A stretch of 5,621 bases of DNA from Hadesarchaea archaeon DG-33 (GCA_001515185.1 LQHI01000002.1:16889-22509); one strand, 5' to 3'. Numbered from the stretch's first letter, positions 1-4,517 are shown. Translations and numbers: made by a program. Notes: generated by a model from the letters alone, not told the origin.

Positions 1-56
1 TAAAGAAATGGTTTAAAGAGATAGGTTCCAACAATCCCCGAAATATACAAAGATAC

Positions 57-65
57 CTTATATGG
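57..65 (+). promoter_or_regulatory. TATA box of tRNA-Asn
   Basis: An AT-rich CTTATATGG element is centred about 31 bp upstream of the first base of the tRNA-Asn gene, close to the usual archaeal TATA-to-start distance. Other AT-rich patches nearby (41-50, 74-81) fit the spacing less well. The call rests on position and composition only. Confidence 0.45.
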
Positions 66-113
66 TTAAAGTTGGGATATTATCCTACGGTGCCGGGGTG
101 GCGCAGTAGGTAG

Positions 114-143
114 TAGGCTACAGCCAATGCTGGGCCTGCCGAA
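114..143 (+). other. tRNA-Asn intron 1, D arm (22/23)
   Basis: A 30-nt insert between G22 and C23. Its core pairs GGT (109-111) with GCC (138-140 region) next to an A-G mismatch. The 5' bulge is AG|T, the 3' bulge is AA|C, and an inner helix AGGC (115-118) pairs with GCCT (134-137). The intron also closes a CAGC-CAAT-GCTG hairpin (121-132). The core is slightly relaxed compared with a perfect 3-4-3 motif. Removing it restores a normal 8-nt D loop and a paired D stem. Confidence 0.82.
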
Positions 144-158
144 CGTGCCTGGCTGTTA

Positions 159-218
159 AACCTAGCATGGATGAAGAACGAACCTCAAATCAAATGTACG
201 ACATGCTGGTGTACAGCG
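159..218 (+). other. tRNA-Asn intron 2, canonical 37/38
   Basis: A 60-nt insert with a textbook bulge-helix-bulge. The core helix CTGT (153-156, positions 32-35) pairs with ACAG (213-216). The 5' bulge is TA|A (157-159) and the 3' bulge is CG|A (217-219). The intron body forms a helix AGCATG (164-169) with CATGCT (202-207), capped by a loop of about 32 nt. No convincing C/D-box pair is present, so it does not look like a guide-RNA host. Confidence 0.9.
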
Positions 219-344
219 ACCAGGCGGTCAGAGGTTCGAGTCCTCTCCCCGGCGCCACCCAATGTAAAGTATCTAGCGCGAGAAGACTCACGCATCGTTG
301 CAATGGTTGGGGCCTGGAAGGGTATTGAGGTAGAGCTGTTCTAG

Positions 345-1331
345 TTACCTCTTGAGTGTAAAGTTCCTGCTTATAACAGGCGAGATTTCTTTCTTAACCG
401 TATCCAAGAAGGTGTCAAAGAGGTTGGCGGGAATCGTCGCACCAGCGGCCCCCTCGTGCCCACCTCCAGAGCCCCCTAGGCGCGCGGTGATGTGACGGAG
501 CATCTCGTTAAGGTCTATCTTTGCCCCTGCCCGGCGCCGCATGCTCACGTCTATCTCGTCTTCGTCTTTTCGGGTGCAGATTCCAACATTAGCGCCAGTC
601 GTTCCCAGAGCGTAGAGCGCCGCTTTCCCGAGGCTGCCTGAGGGCAAGTCATAGAGAATCGCAATGTTTCCCTCACGTATTACATGCTCCTTGACGTACC
701 GCCACACCTCCCACTCACGTTTCGTCGCCTTCATCGCCCGTTCAAAGATTTCGGGGATTTCCGTTGGGGGGTCGCCCCGTGCTAGCTTGAGTACAACCTC
801 GCGCTTGTAGTGATAATCGCCTGCCGCCTCACCCAGCGCTTGGGTAAGCAGTCCTGCCTCCATGTAGATCGTTCGTCTGTCATACTTGCTCATTCCATCG
901 CGCACGAACTCGGTTTCTTCACAGTAGTCGGCGATCGCGCCCCACAATGCGACTCGATCCAAGTCCGGGTTGATGTCTGATTCAAATAGTCGAAAGGTGA
1001 TTTCTGAAGCGCTCGTCCCTATCTCGTGAGCAAATTGCGTGGCCGGGATGTCCCTCTTCAGAGTGTTGGGGGGGAGCGGGTGGTGGTCGATGTAGACGAC
1101 CTCATCCTTCTGCGCGAGTTCGCGTATGCGCTTGAATATCTCCTCTTTATGGGTCTCGCTTATTGCGATATCTGAAATGAAAACTACGTTGCCGATATCA
1201 ATTGTGTTGAGGTCACGCAGAAGTGTTATCGGGCGGGTGAACCAAACTTCTGCATTGGGAAAGCGCGCCTTAGCGAGGGCTGCTGAGCATATGCCATCGG
1301 TGTCGCCGTGAGATAGAATTTTTACAGCCAA
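345..1331 (-). CDS. DHH-family phosphoesterase
   Basis: A 328-residue protein of the archaeal DHH/DHHA1 phosphoesterase family, the group related to RecJ, NrnB nanoRNase and cyclic-dinucleotide phosphodiesterases. The metal-binding motifs are in order: HGDTDG at residues 8-13, D54 in ISDIA, the signature DHH at 82-84, and D135 in GAIADYCE. The C-terminal DHHA1 substrate-binding loop, GGSGGGHEGAAGA, lies at 286-298. Family members are soluble Mn-dependent enzymes that hydrolyse phosphodiester bonds in short oligonucleotides or related substrates; the true substrate cannot be read here. The start is TTG, chosen because it directly precedes the conserved N terminus and has AAGGTGG (1342-1336 on this strand) four bases upstream. 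No ATG fits. The gene is monocistronic and divergent from the CAT tRNA. All motifs are intact. Confidence 0.9.
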   Translation of the reverse strand: MAVKILSHGDTDGICSAALAKARFPNAEVWFTRPITLLRDLNTIDIGNVVFISDIAISETHKEEIFKRIRELAQKDEVVYIDHHPLPPNTLKRDIPATQFAHEIGTSASEITFRLFESDINPDLDRVALWGAIADYCEETEFVRDGMSKYDRRTIYMEAGLLTQALGEAAGDYHYKREVVLKLARGDPPTEIPEIFERAMKATKREWEVWRYVKEHVIREGNIAILYDLPSGSLGKAALYALGTTGANVGICTRKDEDEIDVSMRRRAGAKIDLNEMLRHITARLGGSGGGHEGAAGATIPANLFDTFLDTVKKEISPVISRNFTLKR

Positions 1332-1362
1332 ATTTCCACCTTATAATAATTTATGTGGCTCC

Positions 1363-1370
1363 ATTTTAAT
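1363..1370 (-). promoter_or_regulatory. Possible TATA box of the DHH gene
   Basis: On the minus strand ATTAAAAT lies about 27 bp ahead of a start site that would leave a leader of some 8 nt, just enough to contain the AAGGTGG ribosome binding site. A second AT-rich element, TTATTATAA (1341-1349), is too close to the TTG codon to act as its TATA box. Weak, position-based call. Confidence 0.3.
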
Positions 1371-1384
1371 CTTGTTTAGCAAAT

Positions 1385-1393
1385 GTTTTAATC
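1385..1393 (+). promoter_or_regulatory. TATA box of CAT-anticodon tRNA
   Basis: GTTTTAATC is centred about 28 bp upstream of the tRNA 5' end at 1416. It lies in the 84-bp divergent region shared with the DHH gene, so the two promoters are nearly back to back. Confidence 0.4.
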
Positions 1394-1415
1394 AACCCTA
1401 ACAGAATTTGGAACG

Positions 1416-1508
1416 GGGCCCGTAGCTCAGCCAGGTTAGAGCATCCGGCTCATAGGTAAATTCTGGGAAACCGGACGGTCGAGGGTTCGAATCCCTCCGG
1501 GCCCACCA
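1416..1508 (+). tRNA. tRNA with CAT anticodon, likely Ile2
   Basis: Acceptor GGGCCCG (1416-1422) pairs with CGGGCCC (1498-1504), followed by A73 and an encoded CCA (1506-1508). The D stem is GCTC/GAGC, the anticodon stem TCCGG (1444-1448) with CCGGA (1471-1475), and the T arm GAGGG-TTCGAAT-CCCTC (1481-1497). The anticodon is CAT at 1451-1453. The GGGCCC acceptor with A73 resembles archaeal tRNA-Ile2, in which C34 is converted to agmatidine by TiaS so that AUA is read; elongator tRNA-Met usually begins GCC in archaea. The initiator is unlikely because it lacks the typical A1-U72 pair and GGG/CCC anticodon-stem pattern. One 15-nt intron interrupts the anticodon loop. The Ile2 versus Met choice is an inference from sequence resemblance. 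Confidence 0.88.
1455..1469 (+). other. CAT tRNA intron, 15 nt, 37/38
   Basis: A very short canonical intron. The core helix CTCA (1449-1452) pairs with TGGG (1464-1467, one G-U), with 5' bulge TA|G and 3' bulge AA|A. The intron interior (1456-1463) is only 8 nt and can hardly form an inner helix, so the motif is of the relaxed bulge-helix type rather than full bulge-helix-bulge. Confidence 0.85.
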
Positions 1509-1537
1509 TTTGGATAGGTTTCAGACTTGCCAAATGG
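1506..1537 (+). repeat. 8-bp inverted repeat after CAT tRNA
   Basis: CCATTTGG (1506-1513) and CCAAATGG (1530-1537) are perfect inverted copies separated by 16 nt. The left arm includes the CCA end of the tRNA, so the hairpin could form in the primary transcript and affect 3' processing or termination. There is no T-run after it. It may be chance. Confidence 0.35.
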
Positions 1538-1609
1538 ACAGGTAAGGGCACCCCACAAACTCACATAACAAAAAAATCTGTGGGCGAGAAATATTTCAAA
1601 GAAGGCGGG

Positions 1610-1617
1610 TTTAATAA
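1610..1617 (+). promoter_or_regulatory. TATA box of tRNA-Glu / flavin reductase unit
   Basis: TTTAATAA, continuing into further A/T to 1624, is centred about 27 bp before the first base of tRNA-Glu. No other promoter fits between it and the flavin reductase start codon, so it probably drives both. Confidence 0.5.
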
Positions 1618-1662
1618 TTTAAAACATAAACTGTATTGGGCCCCGGTGGTGTAGGCCGGTCA

Positions 1663-1682
1663 AGGAGTAAACCTCCGCCGAA
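1663..1682 (+). other. tRNA-Glu intron 1, D loop (20b/21)
   Basis: A 20-nt insert with a perfect bulge-helix-bulge. The core CGGT (1657-1660) pairs with GCCG (1677-1680), with 5' bulge CA|A (1661-1663) and 3' bulge AA|A (1681-1683). The inner helix is GGAG (1664-1667) with CTCC (1673-1676). It begins two bases after the invariant GGT of the D loop and ends GCCGAA, the same layout as the D-arm intron of tRNA-Asn at 114-143. Confidence 0.88.
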
Positions 1683-1699
1683 ATCATACAGCCCTTTCG

Positions 1700-1715
1700 A
1701 GTTACTAACGGAGAA
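1700..1715 (+). other. tRNA-Glu intron 2, canonical 37/38
   Basis: A 16-nt intron. The core CTTT (1694-1697) pairs with GGAG (1710-1713, two G-U pairs), with 5' bulge CG|A and 3' bulge AA|A. The inner helix is a minimal GTT/AAC hairpin (1701-1709) with a 3-nt loop. Confidence 0.88.
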
Positions 1716-1752
1716 AGGCTGTGACGCGGGTTCGAATCCCGCCCGGGGCACC

Positions 1753-1759
1753 AAGGTGA
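1753..1759 (+). promoter_or_regulatory. Ribosome binding site touching tRNA 3' end
   Basis: AAGGTGA, whose first A is the last base of the tRNA-Glu CCA, lies 5 nt before the ATG at 1765. It fixes the start codon of the flavin reductase and shows that tRNA 3' processing and translation initiation use adjoining bases. Confidence 0.75.
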
Positions 1760-1764
1760 CTGAG

Positions 1765-2325
1765 ATGGAAAAAATAGAGGTGCCAAGTCAAAAAGCGTAT
1801 AAATTAATTTACCCGCGGCTGGTCGTCCTTGTCAGTTGTATCGACCCTGCGACCGGGAAGCCTAACATAATCACAATCGCTTGGGCCACGCCGCTCTCCG
1901 CGAACCCATCGCTTGTTGGGATTCTTGTTGCCCCCCGACGGCACTCCCACGAGCTCATCGCGCGCGCCAAAGAATTCGTAATCAATATCCCCACCGTTGA
2001 AATCCTCGACAAAGCGATCAAGTGTGGCAGAGCCTCTGGGCGCGAGCATGACAAGTTCTCCGAGATCGGGTTGACTGCCAAGCCCGCAAAAGTCGTTAAA
2101 TCGCCGATCATCGAAGAATGCGTTGCCCATCTTGAGTGCAAGCTTGTGAACCAGATTACCACGGGAGATCATACTCTATTCGTGGGAGAGGTGGTCGCAG
2201 CGTACGCGAACGAGGGCACATTTGACGGTAGATTTATGAATATTGAAAAAGTCCGGAACTTCTACCAGGTTAGTGGCGACACCTTCGCGATTTTGAGCAA
2301 GGATTTGTTGAAACCTGAGTTCTGA
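1765..2325 (+). CDS. Flavin reductase-like FMN-binding protein
   Basis: A 186-residue protein of the flavin reductase-like / flavoredoxin family, a soluble split-barrel fold that binds FMN and passes electrons from NAD(P)H or a redox partner. Matching segments are GKPNIITIAWATPLSANP (31-48), then VGILVAPRRHSHELI (51-65), the core flavin-binding region, SGREHDKF (91-98), and GDHTLFVGEVV (134-144), the barrel strand usual near the C terminus. Length is normal for the family. The frame stays open upstream to 1636, but that part is the tRNA-Glu gene; ATG 1765 has a strong ribosome binding site at 1753-1759. The gene shares its promoter with tRNA-Glu and is followed by a T-rich stretch. The electron donor and physiological acceptor cannot be told from sequence. 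Confidence 0.9.
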   Translation: MEKIEVPSQKAYKLIYPRLVVLVSCIDPATGKPNIITIAWATPLSANPSLVGILVAPRRHSHELIARAKEFVINIPTVEILDKAIKCGRASGREHDKFSEIGLTAKPAKVVKSPIIEECVAHLECKLVNQITTGDHTLFVGEVVAAYANEGTFDGRFMNIEKVRNFYQVSGDTFAILSKDLLKPEF

Positions 2326-2330
2326 CCAAA

Positions 2331-2337
2331 TATTTTT
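2331..2337 (+). terminator. T-rich terminator after flavin reductase
   Basis: TATTTTT begins 5 nt after the stop codon of the flavin reductase gene. Archaeal RNA polymerase terminates at short T-runs without a hairpin, so this is a reasonable end for the tRNA-Glu/flavin reductase transcript. The same AT-rich patch could instead be a TATA box for the small ORF at 2363. Confidence 0.35.
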
Positions 2338-2362
2338 AACATAGCTAAAAGTGAGCAGGGAG

Positions 2363-2428
2363 ATGGGTGTGCGGCAAGTGGTGAAGGAGGCAGCCAAGCC
2401 TGAGTTCTTGCTTGACACGGTTGATTGA
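2363..2428 (+). CDS. Possible 21-residue small ORF
   Basis: ATG to TGA encodes MGVRQVVKEAAKPEFLLDTVD, not recognised as any family. A purine-rich GCAGGGAG ends directly at the ATG, too close for normal Shine-Dalgarno pairing. However, the AT patch at 2328-2338 is about 30 bp upstream, which would suit a leaderless transcript starting at the ATG. It is GC-richer than the flanking spacer. It may be a real microprotein, a decayed gene fragment, or chance; length alone does not decide. Confidence 0.22.
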   Translation: MGVRQVVKEAAKPEFLLDTVD

Positions 2429-2436
2429 ATTTATAA
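2429..2436 (+). promoter_or_regulatory. TATA box of membrane-protein gene
   Basis: ATTTATAA lies about 28 bp before a start site near 2460, leaving a leader of roughly 10 nt that holds the GGCGGAGA ribosome binding site. A second AT-rich element (2451-2459) is too close to the ATG to be the TATA box. Confidence 0.5.
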
Positions 2437-2470
2437 GTAGTCAGCAAGTAAAATTTATACAGGCGGAGAA

Positions 2471-2839
2471 ATGAAAGCACCAAGAGAGGAACTTACCGCC
2501 CGGGATATACTAAGACCAGAAATTCTGTTGTTTATCGCGGCTATTTTCGTTATCATTTCAGGGATAGGGGCAGGACTTATTACCATGGTAATTATTGCGC
2601 TGATGATGATAGTGGCTGTCGGAATCTCATTTGGGGTCATTGTTAGTTCACTCTTAGAAAAAGCATTTTCAATTTTCAGTGTTTCTATCGTTTGTGGAGT
2701 GATTCTATTTTTCTACAGTGTAGAGAACCTTGCGAGAGGAGGAAGCCATTGGAGCCTAGTGGTACTGCTTATCGGCAGCCTGATAACTTTTTTAGCCGCA
2801 TTCATGGCATTTCATAGGGCAAGACCCGGATTTAAGTGA
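2471..2839 (+). CDS. Four-helix membrane protein, unknown function
   Basis: A 122-residue hydrophobic protein with four predicted transmembrane helices at about residues 17-37, 38-60, 66-84 and 94-114. The polar N terminus (MKAPREELTARDILRPE) and basic C-terminal tail (HRARPGFK) suggest both ends are cytoplasmic. GGCGGAGA (2462-2469) sits just before the ATG and supports the start. No charged residues lie inside the helices except near loops, and no catalytic or cofactor motif is visible, so it is not recognisable as a transporter or enzyme. The gene is more AT-rich than its neighbours, largely because of Ile, Phe and Val codons. It appears to be transcribed alone from its own TATA box. Coding is supported by the ribosome binding site and by the amphipathic layout. 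Confidence 0.72.
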   Translation: MKAPREELTARDILRPEILLFIAAIFVIISGIGAGLITMVIIALMMIVAVGISFGVIVSSLLEKAFSIFSVSIVCGVILFFYSVENLARGGSHWSLVVLLIGSLITFLAAFMAFHRARPGFK

Positions 2840-2887
2840 GGAGCAGGATCATAGTCGGGCCTCAAAACGTCGCCGGGGCTCGATACC

Positions 2888-2895
2888 TTAATTAA
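2888..2895 (+). promoter_or_regulatory. TATA box of zinc-finger gene
   Basis: TTAATTAA is about 42 bp before the ATG at 2937, which would give a start near 2917 and a leader of about 20 nt with GGTGA at 2928-2932. Confidence 0.4.
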
Positions 2896-2936
2896 TTCAT
2901 TCCAGATATTGTTAATGCAGTTTAGCTGGTGACCAT

Positions 2937-3149
2937 ATGCCCGACTGCCCAATCTGCGGTAAACCTCTTGAGTCGCCGATGGTTAAGTGCTCGAGCTGCA
3001 ACGCCGAGCTCCACCGAGCATGCGCGAAGCGAACGATGGGCAAGTCATATTGTAAGGATTGCTACAAGCAGGCAAAAAAACAGGCGCGCTTCGAGCGAAT
3101 GGTCCAGCACGAGGCTCTCGGCAGGGAAAAGCCGGGCAGGATGTGGTAG
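2937..3149 (+). CDS. Small C4HC3 zinc-finger protein
   Basis: A 70-residue protein with eight zinc ligands in the spacing C4-x2-C7-x10-C18-x2-C21-x4-H26-x2-C29-x9-C39-x2-C42. This matches the Cys4-His-Cys3 order of cross-brace domains such as PHD fingers, although the stretch between ligands six and seven is shorter than in most PHD domains. Two zinc ions are expected. Residues 43-70 form a Lys/Arg/Gln-rich tail (YKQAKKQARFERMVQ) that looks helical and could bind nucleic acid or a partner. GGTGA (2928-2932) four bases before the ATG supports the start. The frame at 2929-3162 overlapping it is a shadow. The function is unknown: it may be a protein-protein adaptor, a nucleic-acid binder or a ubiquitin-like system component. 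The stop codon lies inside the tRNA-Leu promoter. Confidence 0.82.
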   Translation: MPDCPICGKPLESPMVKCSSCNAELHRACAKRTMGKSYCKDCYKQAKKQARFERMVQHEALGREKPGRMW

Positions 3150-3156
3150 TTTTATC
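3149..3156 (+). promoter_or_regulatory. TATA box of tRNA-Leu
   Basis: GTTTTATC is centred about 28 bp before the tRNA-Leu 5' end and shares its first base with the TAG stop codon of the zinc-finger gene. Confidence 0.45.
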
Positions 3157-3179
3157 TTCTGAGGTGAAACCTGAGTTGG

Positions 3180-3267
3180 GCGGGGGTAGCCAAGTCAGGT
3201 CAAAGGCGTGAGGTTTAGGGCCTCATCCCGAAGGGGTTCGCAGGTTCGAATCCTGTCCCCCGCACCA
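3180..3267 (+). tRNA. tRNA-Leu (TAG), no intron
   Basis: Acceptor GCGGGGG (3180-3186) pairs with CCCCCGC (3257-3263), followed by A73 and an encoded CCA (3265-3267). The anticodon stem is TGAGG (3209-3213) with CCTCA (3221-3225), and the loop TTTAGGG carries TAG at 3216-3218, reading CUA and other CUN leucine codons. The long variable arm at 3226-3239, with a CCC/GGG stem, makes it a class II tRNA as expected for Leu. The T arm is GCAGG-TTCGAAT-CCTGT. It is the only tRNA of the four in this window without an intron. Confidence 0.95.
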
Positions 3268-3274
3268 CCATAGG

Positions 3275-3284
3275 TTTATTTTAA
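3275..3284 (+). promoter_or_regulatory. TATA box of the eL18 operon
   Basis: TTTATTTTAA lies 8 nt after the tRNA-Leu CCA and about 27 bp before a start near 3305, giving a leader of some 18 nt that contains the AAGGTG ribosome binding site of eL18. The ribosomal operon therefore appears to have its own promoter rather than depending on the tRNA. Confidence 0.5.
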
Positions 3285-3322
3285 GAAAGCTAGAAAATGT
3301 GTCAACAGCTTAAGGTGTCAAG

Positions 3323-3688
3323 ATGCCAAGACCAACAGGACCAACGAACCCCGTGCTGCGAAGGCTCGTGCGAGAGCTTCGGGCAAAAGGCAAGAAGCAA
3401 GGGGCACGCCTTTGGCGCGATCTAGCGGAGCGTCTAGAGCAGCCCCGCCGAGCCCGGGCCGAAGTCAACCTCAGCCAGCTGAGCCGTTACTCGGACGAGG
3501 GGGGCACAATTGTCGTGCCCGGCAAGGTTTTGGCAGCTGGCAAGTTAAATCACGCGATCTCCGTTGCTGCCTTCAAGTTCTCGGGTGCGGCCAGACGAAA
3601 AATAGTGACCGCTGGCGGTAACGCTCTGACTATCCGACAGTTGCTCGATCAAAACCCGAGCGGCAAGGGCGTCAAGCTGATGGAGTGA
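3323..3688 (+). CDS. rpl18e: Large-subunit ribosomal protein eL18
   Basis: A 121-residue protein matching archaeal eL18 (L18e) over its full length. Characteristic parts are the basic N-terminal region NPVLRRLVRELRAKGKK (9-25), the VPGKVLAAGKLNH loop (65-77), VAAFKFSGAARRKI (81-94) and the C-terminal NPSGKGVKLME. It is an rRNA-binding component of the 50S subunit shared by archaea and eukaryotes. AAGGTG (3312-3317) precedes the ATG by 5 nt. It is the first gene of the conserved archaeal cluster eL18 - uL13 - uS9 - RpoN, transcribed from the TATA box at 3275. The stop codon is 5 nt from the preferred uL13 start. Confidence 0.96.
   Translation: MPRPTGPTNPVLRRLVRELRAKGKKQGARLWRDLAERLEQPRRARAEVNLSQLSRYSDEGGTIVVPGKVLAAGKLNHAISVAAFKFSGAARRKIVTAGGNALTIRQLLDQNPSGKGVKLME
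3682..3688 (+). promoter_or_regulatory. Ribosome binding site choosing uL13 ATG
   Basis: GGAGTGA inside the last codons of eL18 lies 5 nt before ATG 3694. It supports that ATG over the in-frame GTG at 3685, which overlaps this element. Confidence 0.55.
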
Positions 3689-3693
3689 GAAAC

Positions 3694-4119
3694 ATGATCA
3701 TCGACGGAAAGGATTTGGTATTGGGGAGGCTCGCGAGCTTCGCGGCGAAACGTCTGCTCGAGGGCGAACATGTGACCGTGGTGAACTCCGAGCAGGTCGT
3801 GATTTCCGGTAGAAAAGAAGCTACCTTTGACGTTTACGACGCGTGGCTTGAGGTTCGAAACCTTACCAATCCCCGCAAGGGGCCTTTCCACCTTAAGCGC
3901 CCTGAGGAACTTGTGCGCCGGGCGATTCGAGGAATGCTGCCCTTTGACAAACCCAAGGGGCGAGCGGCCTATCGTTGCCTTCGTGTTTACATCGGGGTGC
4001 CCCGGGAGCTCGCTAGCAAGGAGATACAAACTCTGCCTGAAGCCAGCCTTGAGCGGCTCGGCACGCGACGTTTTATAAGAATTGAGGCCCTCAGCAAACA
4101 CTTGGGAGGGAAGTTCTGA
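3694..4119 (+). CDS. rpl13: Large-subunit ribosomal protein uL13
   Basis: A 141-residue archaeal uL13. The N terminus MIIDGKDLVLGRLAS, with the signature LGRLAS at 10-15, and the long conserved stretch from RNLTNPRKGPFH (55-66) through ELVRRAIRGMLP (72-83) to the YRCLRVYIGVP segment (93-103) identify it. It binds 23S rRNA in the 50S subunit. An in-frame GTG at 3685 would add three residues and overlap the eL18 stop, but archaeal homologues start at MIID, and GGAGTGA (3682-3688) is well placed for ATG 3694. Its stop codon overlaps the uS9 start by one base, TGATG, indicating translational coupling. Confidence 0.95.
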   Translation: MIIDGKDLVLGRLASFAAKRLLEGEHVTVVNSEQVVISGRKEATFDVYDAWLEVRNLTNPRKGPFHLKRPEELVRRAIRGMLPFDKPKGRAAYRCLRVYIGVPRELASKEIQTLPEASLERLGTRRFIRIEALSKHLGGKF

Positions 4120-4517
4120 TGAAGGTTGTGCTCGCAACTGGCAGACGTAAGGCCGCACTCGCTAGGGCCAGAGTGAAGGATGGCAAGGGGCACGTGTTCG
4201 TCAACCGCCGCGCGCTCGAAGTTTACGAACCGGAACTCGCGCGACTTAAGATTTTTGAGCCGTTGGCCTTGGTGCCCGAGCTCGCGCGCCGCGTCGACAT
4301 TGAGGTTAAAGTTGAGGGCGGGGGTTTCATGGGGCAGGCTGATGCCGTTCGCACGGCCATCGCCCGGGGGCTCATCGAGTGGTCAGGTGACCCCAAGGTG
4401 CGGGAGCTTTTTAAGCAGCACGACTGGACTTTAATAAAGAGTGACGTACGCTTCAAGGAGCCCAAAAAACCTGGTGGGCCTGGCGCACGCGCAAAATATC
4501 AGAAGAGCTACAGGTAA
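4119..4517 (+). CDS. rps9: Small-subunit ribosomal protein uS9
   Basis: A 132-residue archaeal uS9. The N-terminal TGRRKAALARARV (7-19) and central GGGFMGQADAVRTAIARGL (67-85) are family signatures. The C terminus KYQKSYR carries the conserved Ser-Tyr-Arg tail, whose arginine reaches the P-site tRNA anticodon in ribosome structures. The basic KEPKKPGGPGARAKY stretch (113-127) precedes that tail. ATG overlaps the uL13 stop by one base, with a GGGAGGG ribosome binding site at 4104-4110 inside the end of uL13. It is complete and undamaged, and RpoN starts 4 nt after its stop. Confidence 0.96.
   Translation: MKVVLATGRRKAALARARVKDGKGHVFVNRRALEVYEPELARLKIFEPLALVPELARRVDIEVKVEGGGFMGQADAVRTAIARGLIEWSGDPKVRELFKQHDWTLIKSDVRFKEPKKPGGPGARAKYQKSYR

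Larger units (their letters stand above)
92..257 (+). tRNA. tRNA-Asn (GTT) with two introns
   Basis: Acceptor strands GCCGGGG (92-98) and CCCCGGC (247-253) pair perfectly. They are followed by G73 (254), the discriminator usual for archaeal tRNA-Asn, and an encoded CCA (255-257). The T arm is AGAGG-TTCGAGT-CCTCT (230-246). The anticodon stem is CCTGG (148-152) with CCAGG (220-224), and the loop CTGTTAA carries GTT at 155-157. The gene can be folded only after removing two inserts, 114-143 and 159-218. The result is exactly 73 nt plus CCA, with a D stem GCGC/GCGT containing a G10-U25 wobble, which is common in archaea. Splicing would need the archaeal tRNA endonuclease and ligase. Identity is secure; the exact D-arm junction is inferred from the bulge-helix-bulge fit. 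Confidence 0.93.
1640..1753 (+). tRNA. tRNA-Glu (TTC) with two introns
   Basis: Acceptor GCCCCGG (1640-1646) pairs with CCGGGGC (1743-1749), followed by A73 and an encoded CCA (1751-1753). The arm GTGT (1649-1652) with TCAT (1684-1687) and its U13-U22 mismatch is typical of archaeal tRNA-Glu and tRNA-Asp. The anticodon stem is CAGCC (1689-1693) with GGCTG (1717-1721), the loop CTTTCGA carries TTC at 1696-1698, and the T arm is GCGGG-TTCGAAT-CCCGC (1726-1742). Two inserts, 1663-1682 in the D loop and 1700-1715 at 37/38, must be removed. The flavin reductase start codon follows 11 nt after the CCA, so this tRNA is probably cut from a tRNA-mRNA precursor. Confidence 0.93.

Noticed and set aside
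159..218. C/D-box guide RNA within the long tRNA-Asn intron
   Set aside because: Only a weak ATGAAG resembles a C box and there is no CTGA D box at a suitable distance.
258..344. Gene or RNA between tRNA-Asn and the DHH gene
   Set aside because: No ORF with a start signal, no box motifs and no strong hairpin were seen.
1552..1584. CCCACA / TGTGGG inverted repeat with a 21-nt loop
   Set aside because: Six base pairs across a long loop, without a T-run, is within chance expectation and explains nothing nearby.
1636..1764. N-terminal extension of the flavin reductase frame
   Set aside because: These 43 codons are the tRNA-Glu gene read in frame by chance; ATG 1765 has a strong ribosome binding site and fits the family length.
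2929..3162. Overlapping 77-residue frame on the zinc-finger gene
   Set aside because: It is a shadow: the other frame has the eight ordered zinc ligands and the ribosome binding site.
2311..3177. Repeated AAACCTGAGTT at 2311 and 3167, with a partial third copy at 2399
   Set aside because: An 11-base match is expected a few times by chance in a window of this size, and the copies lie in unrelated contexts (gene end, spacer).
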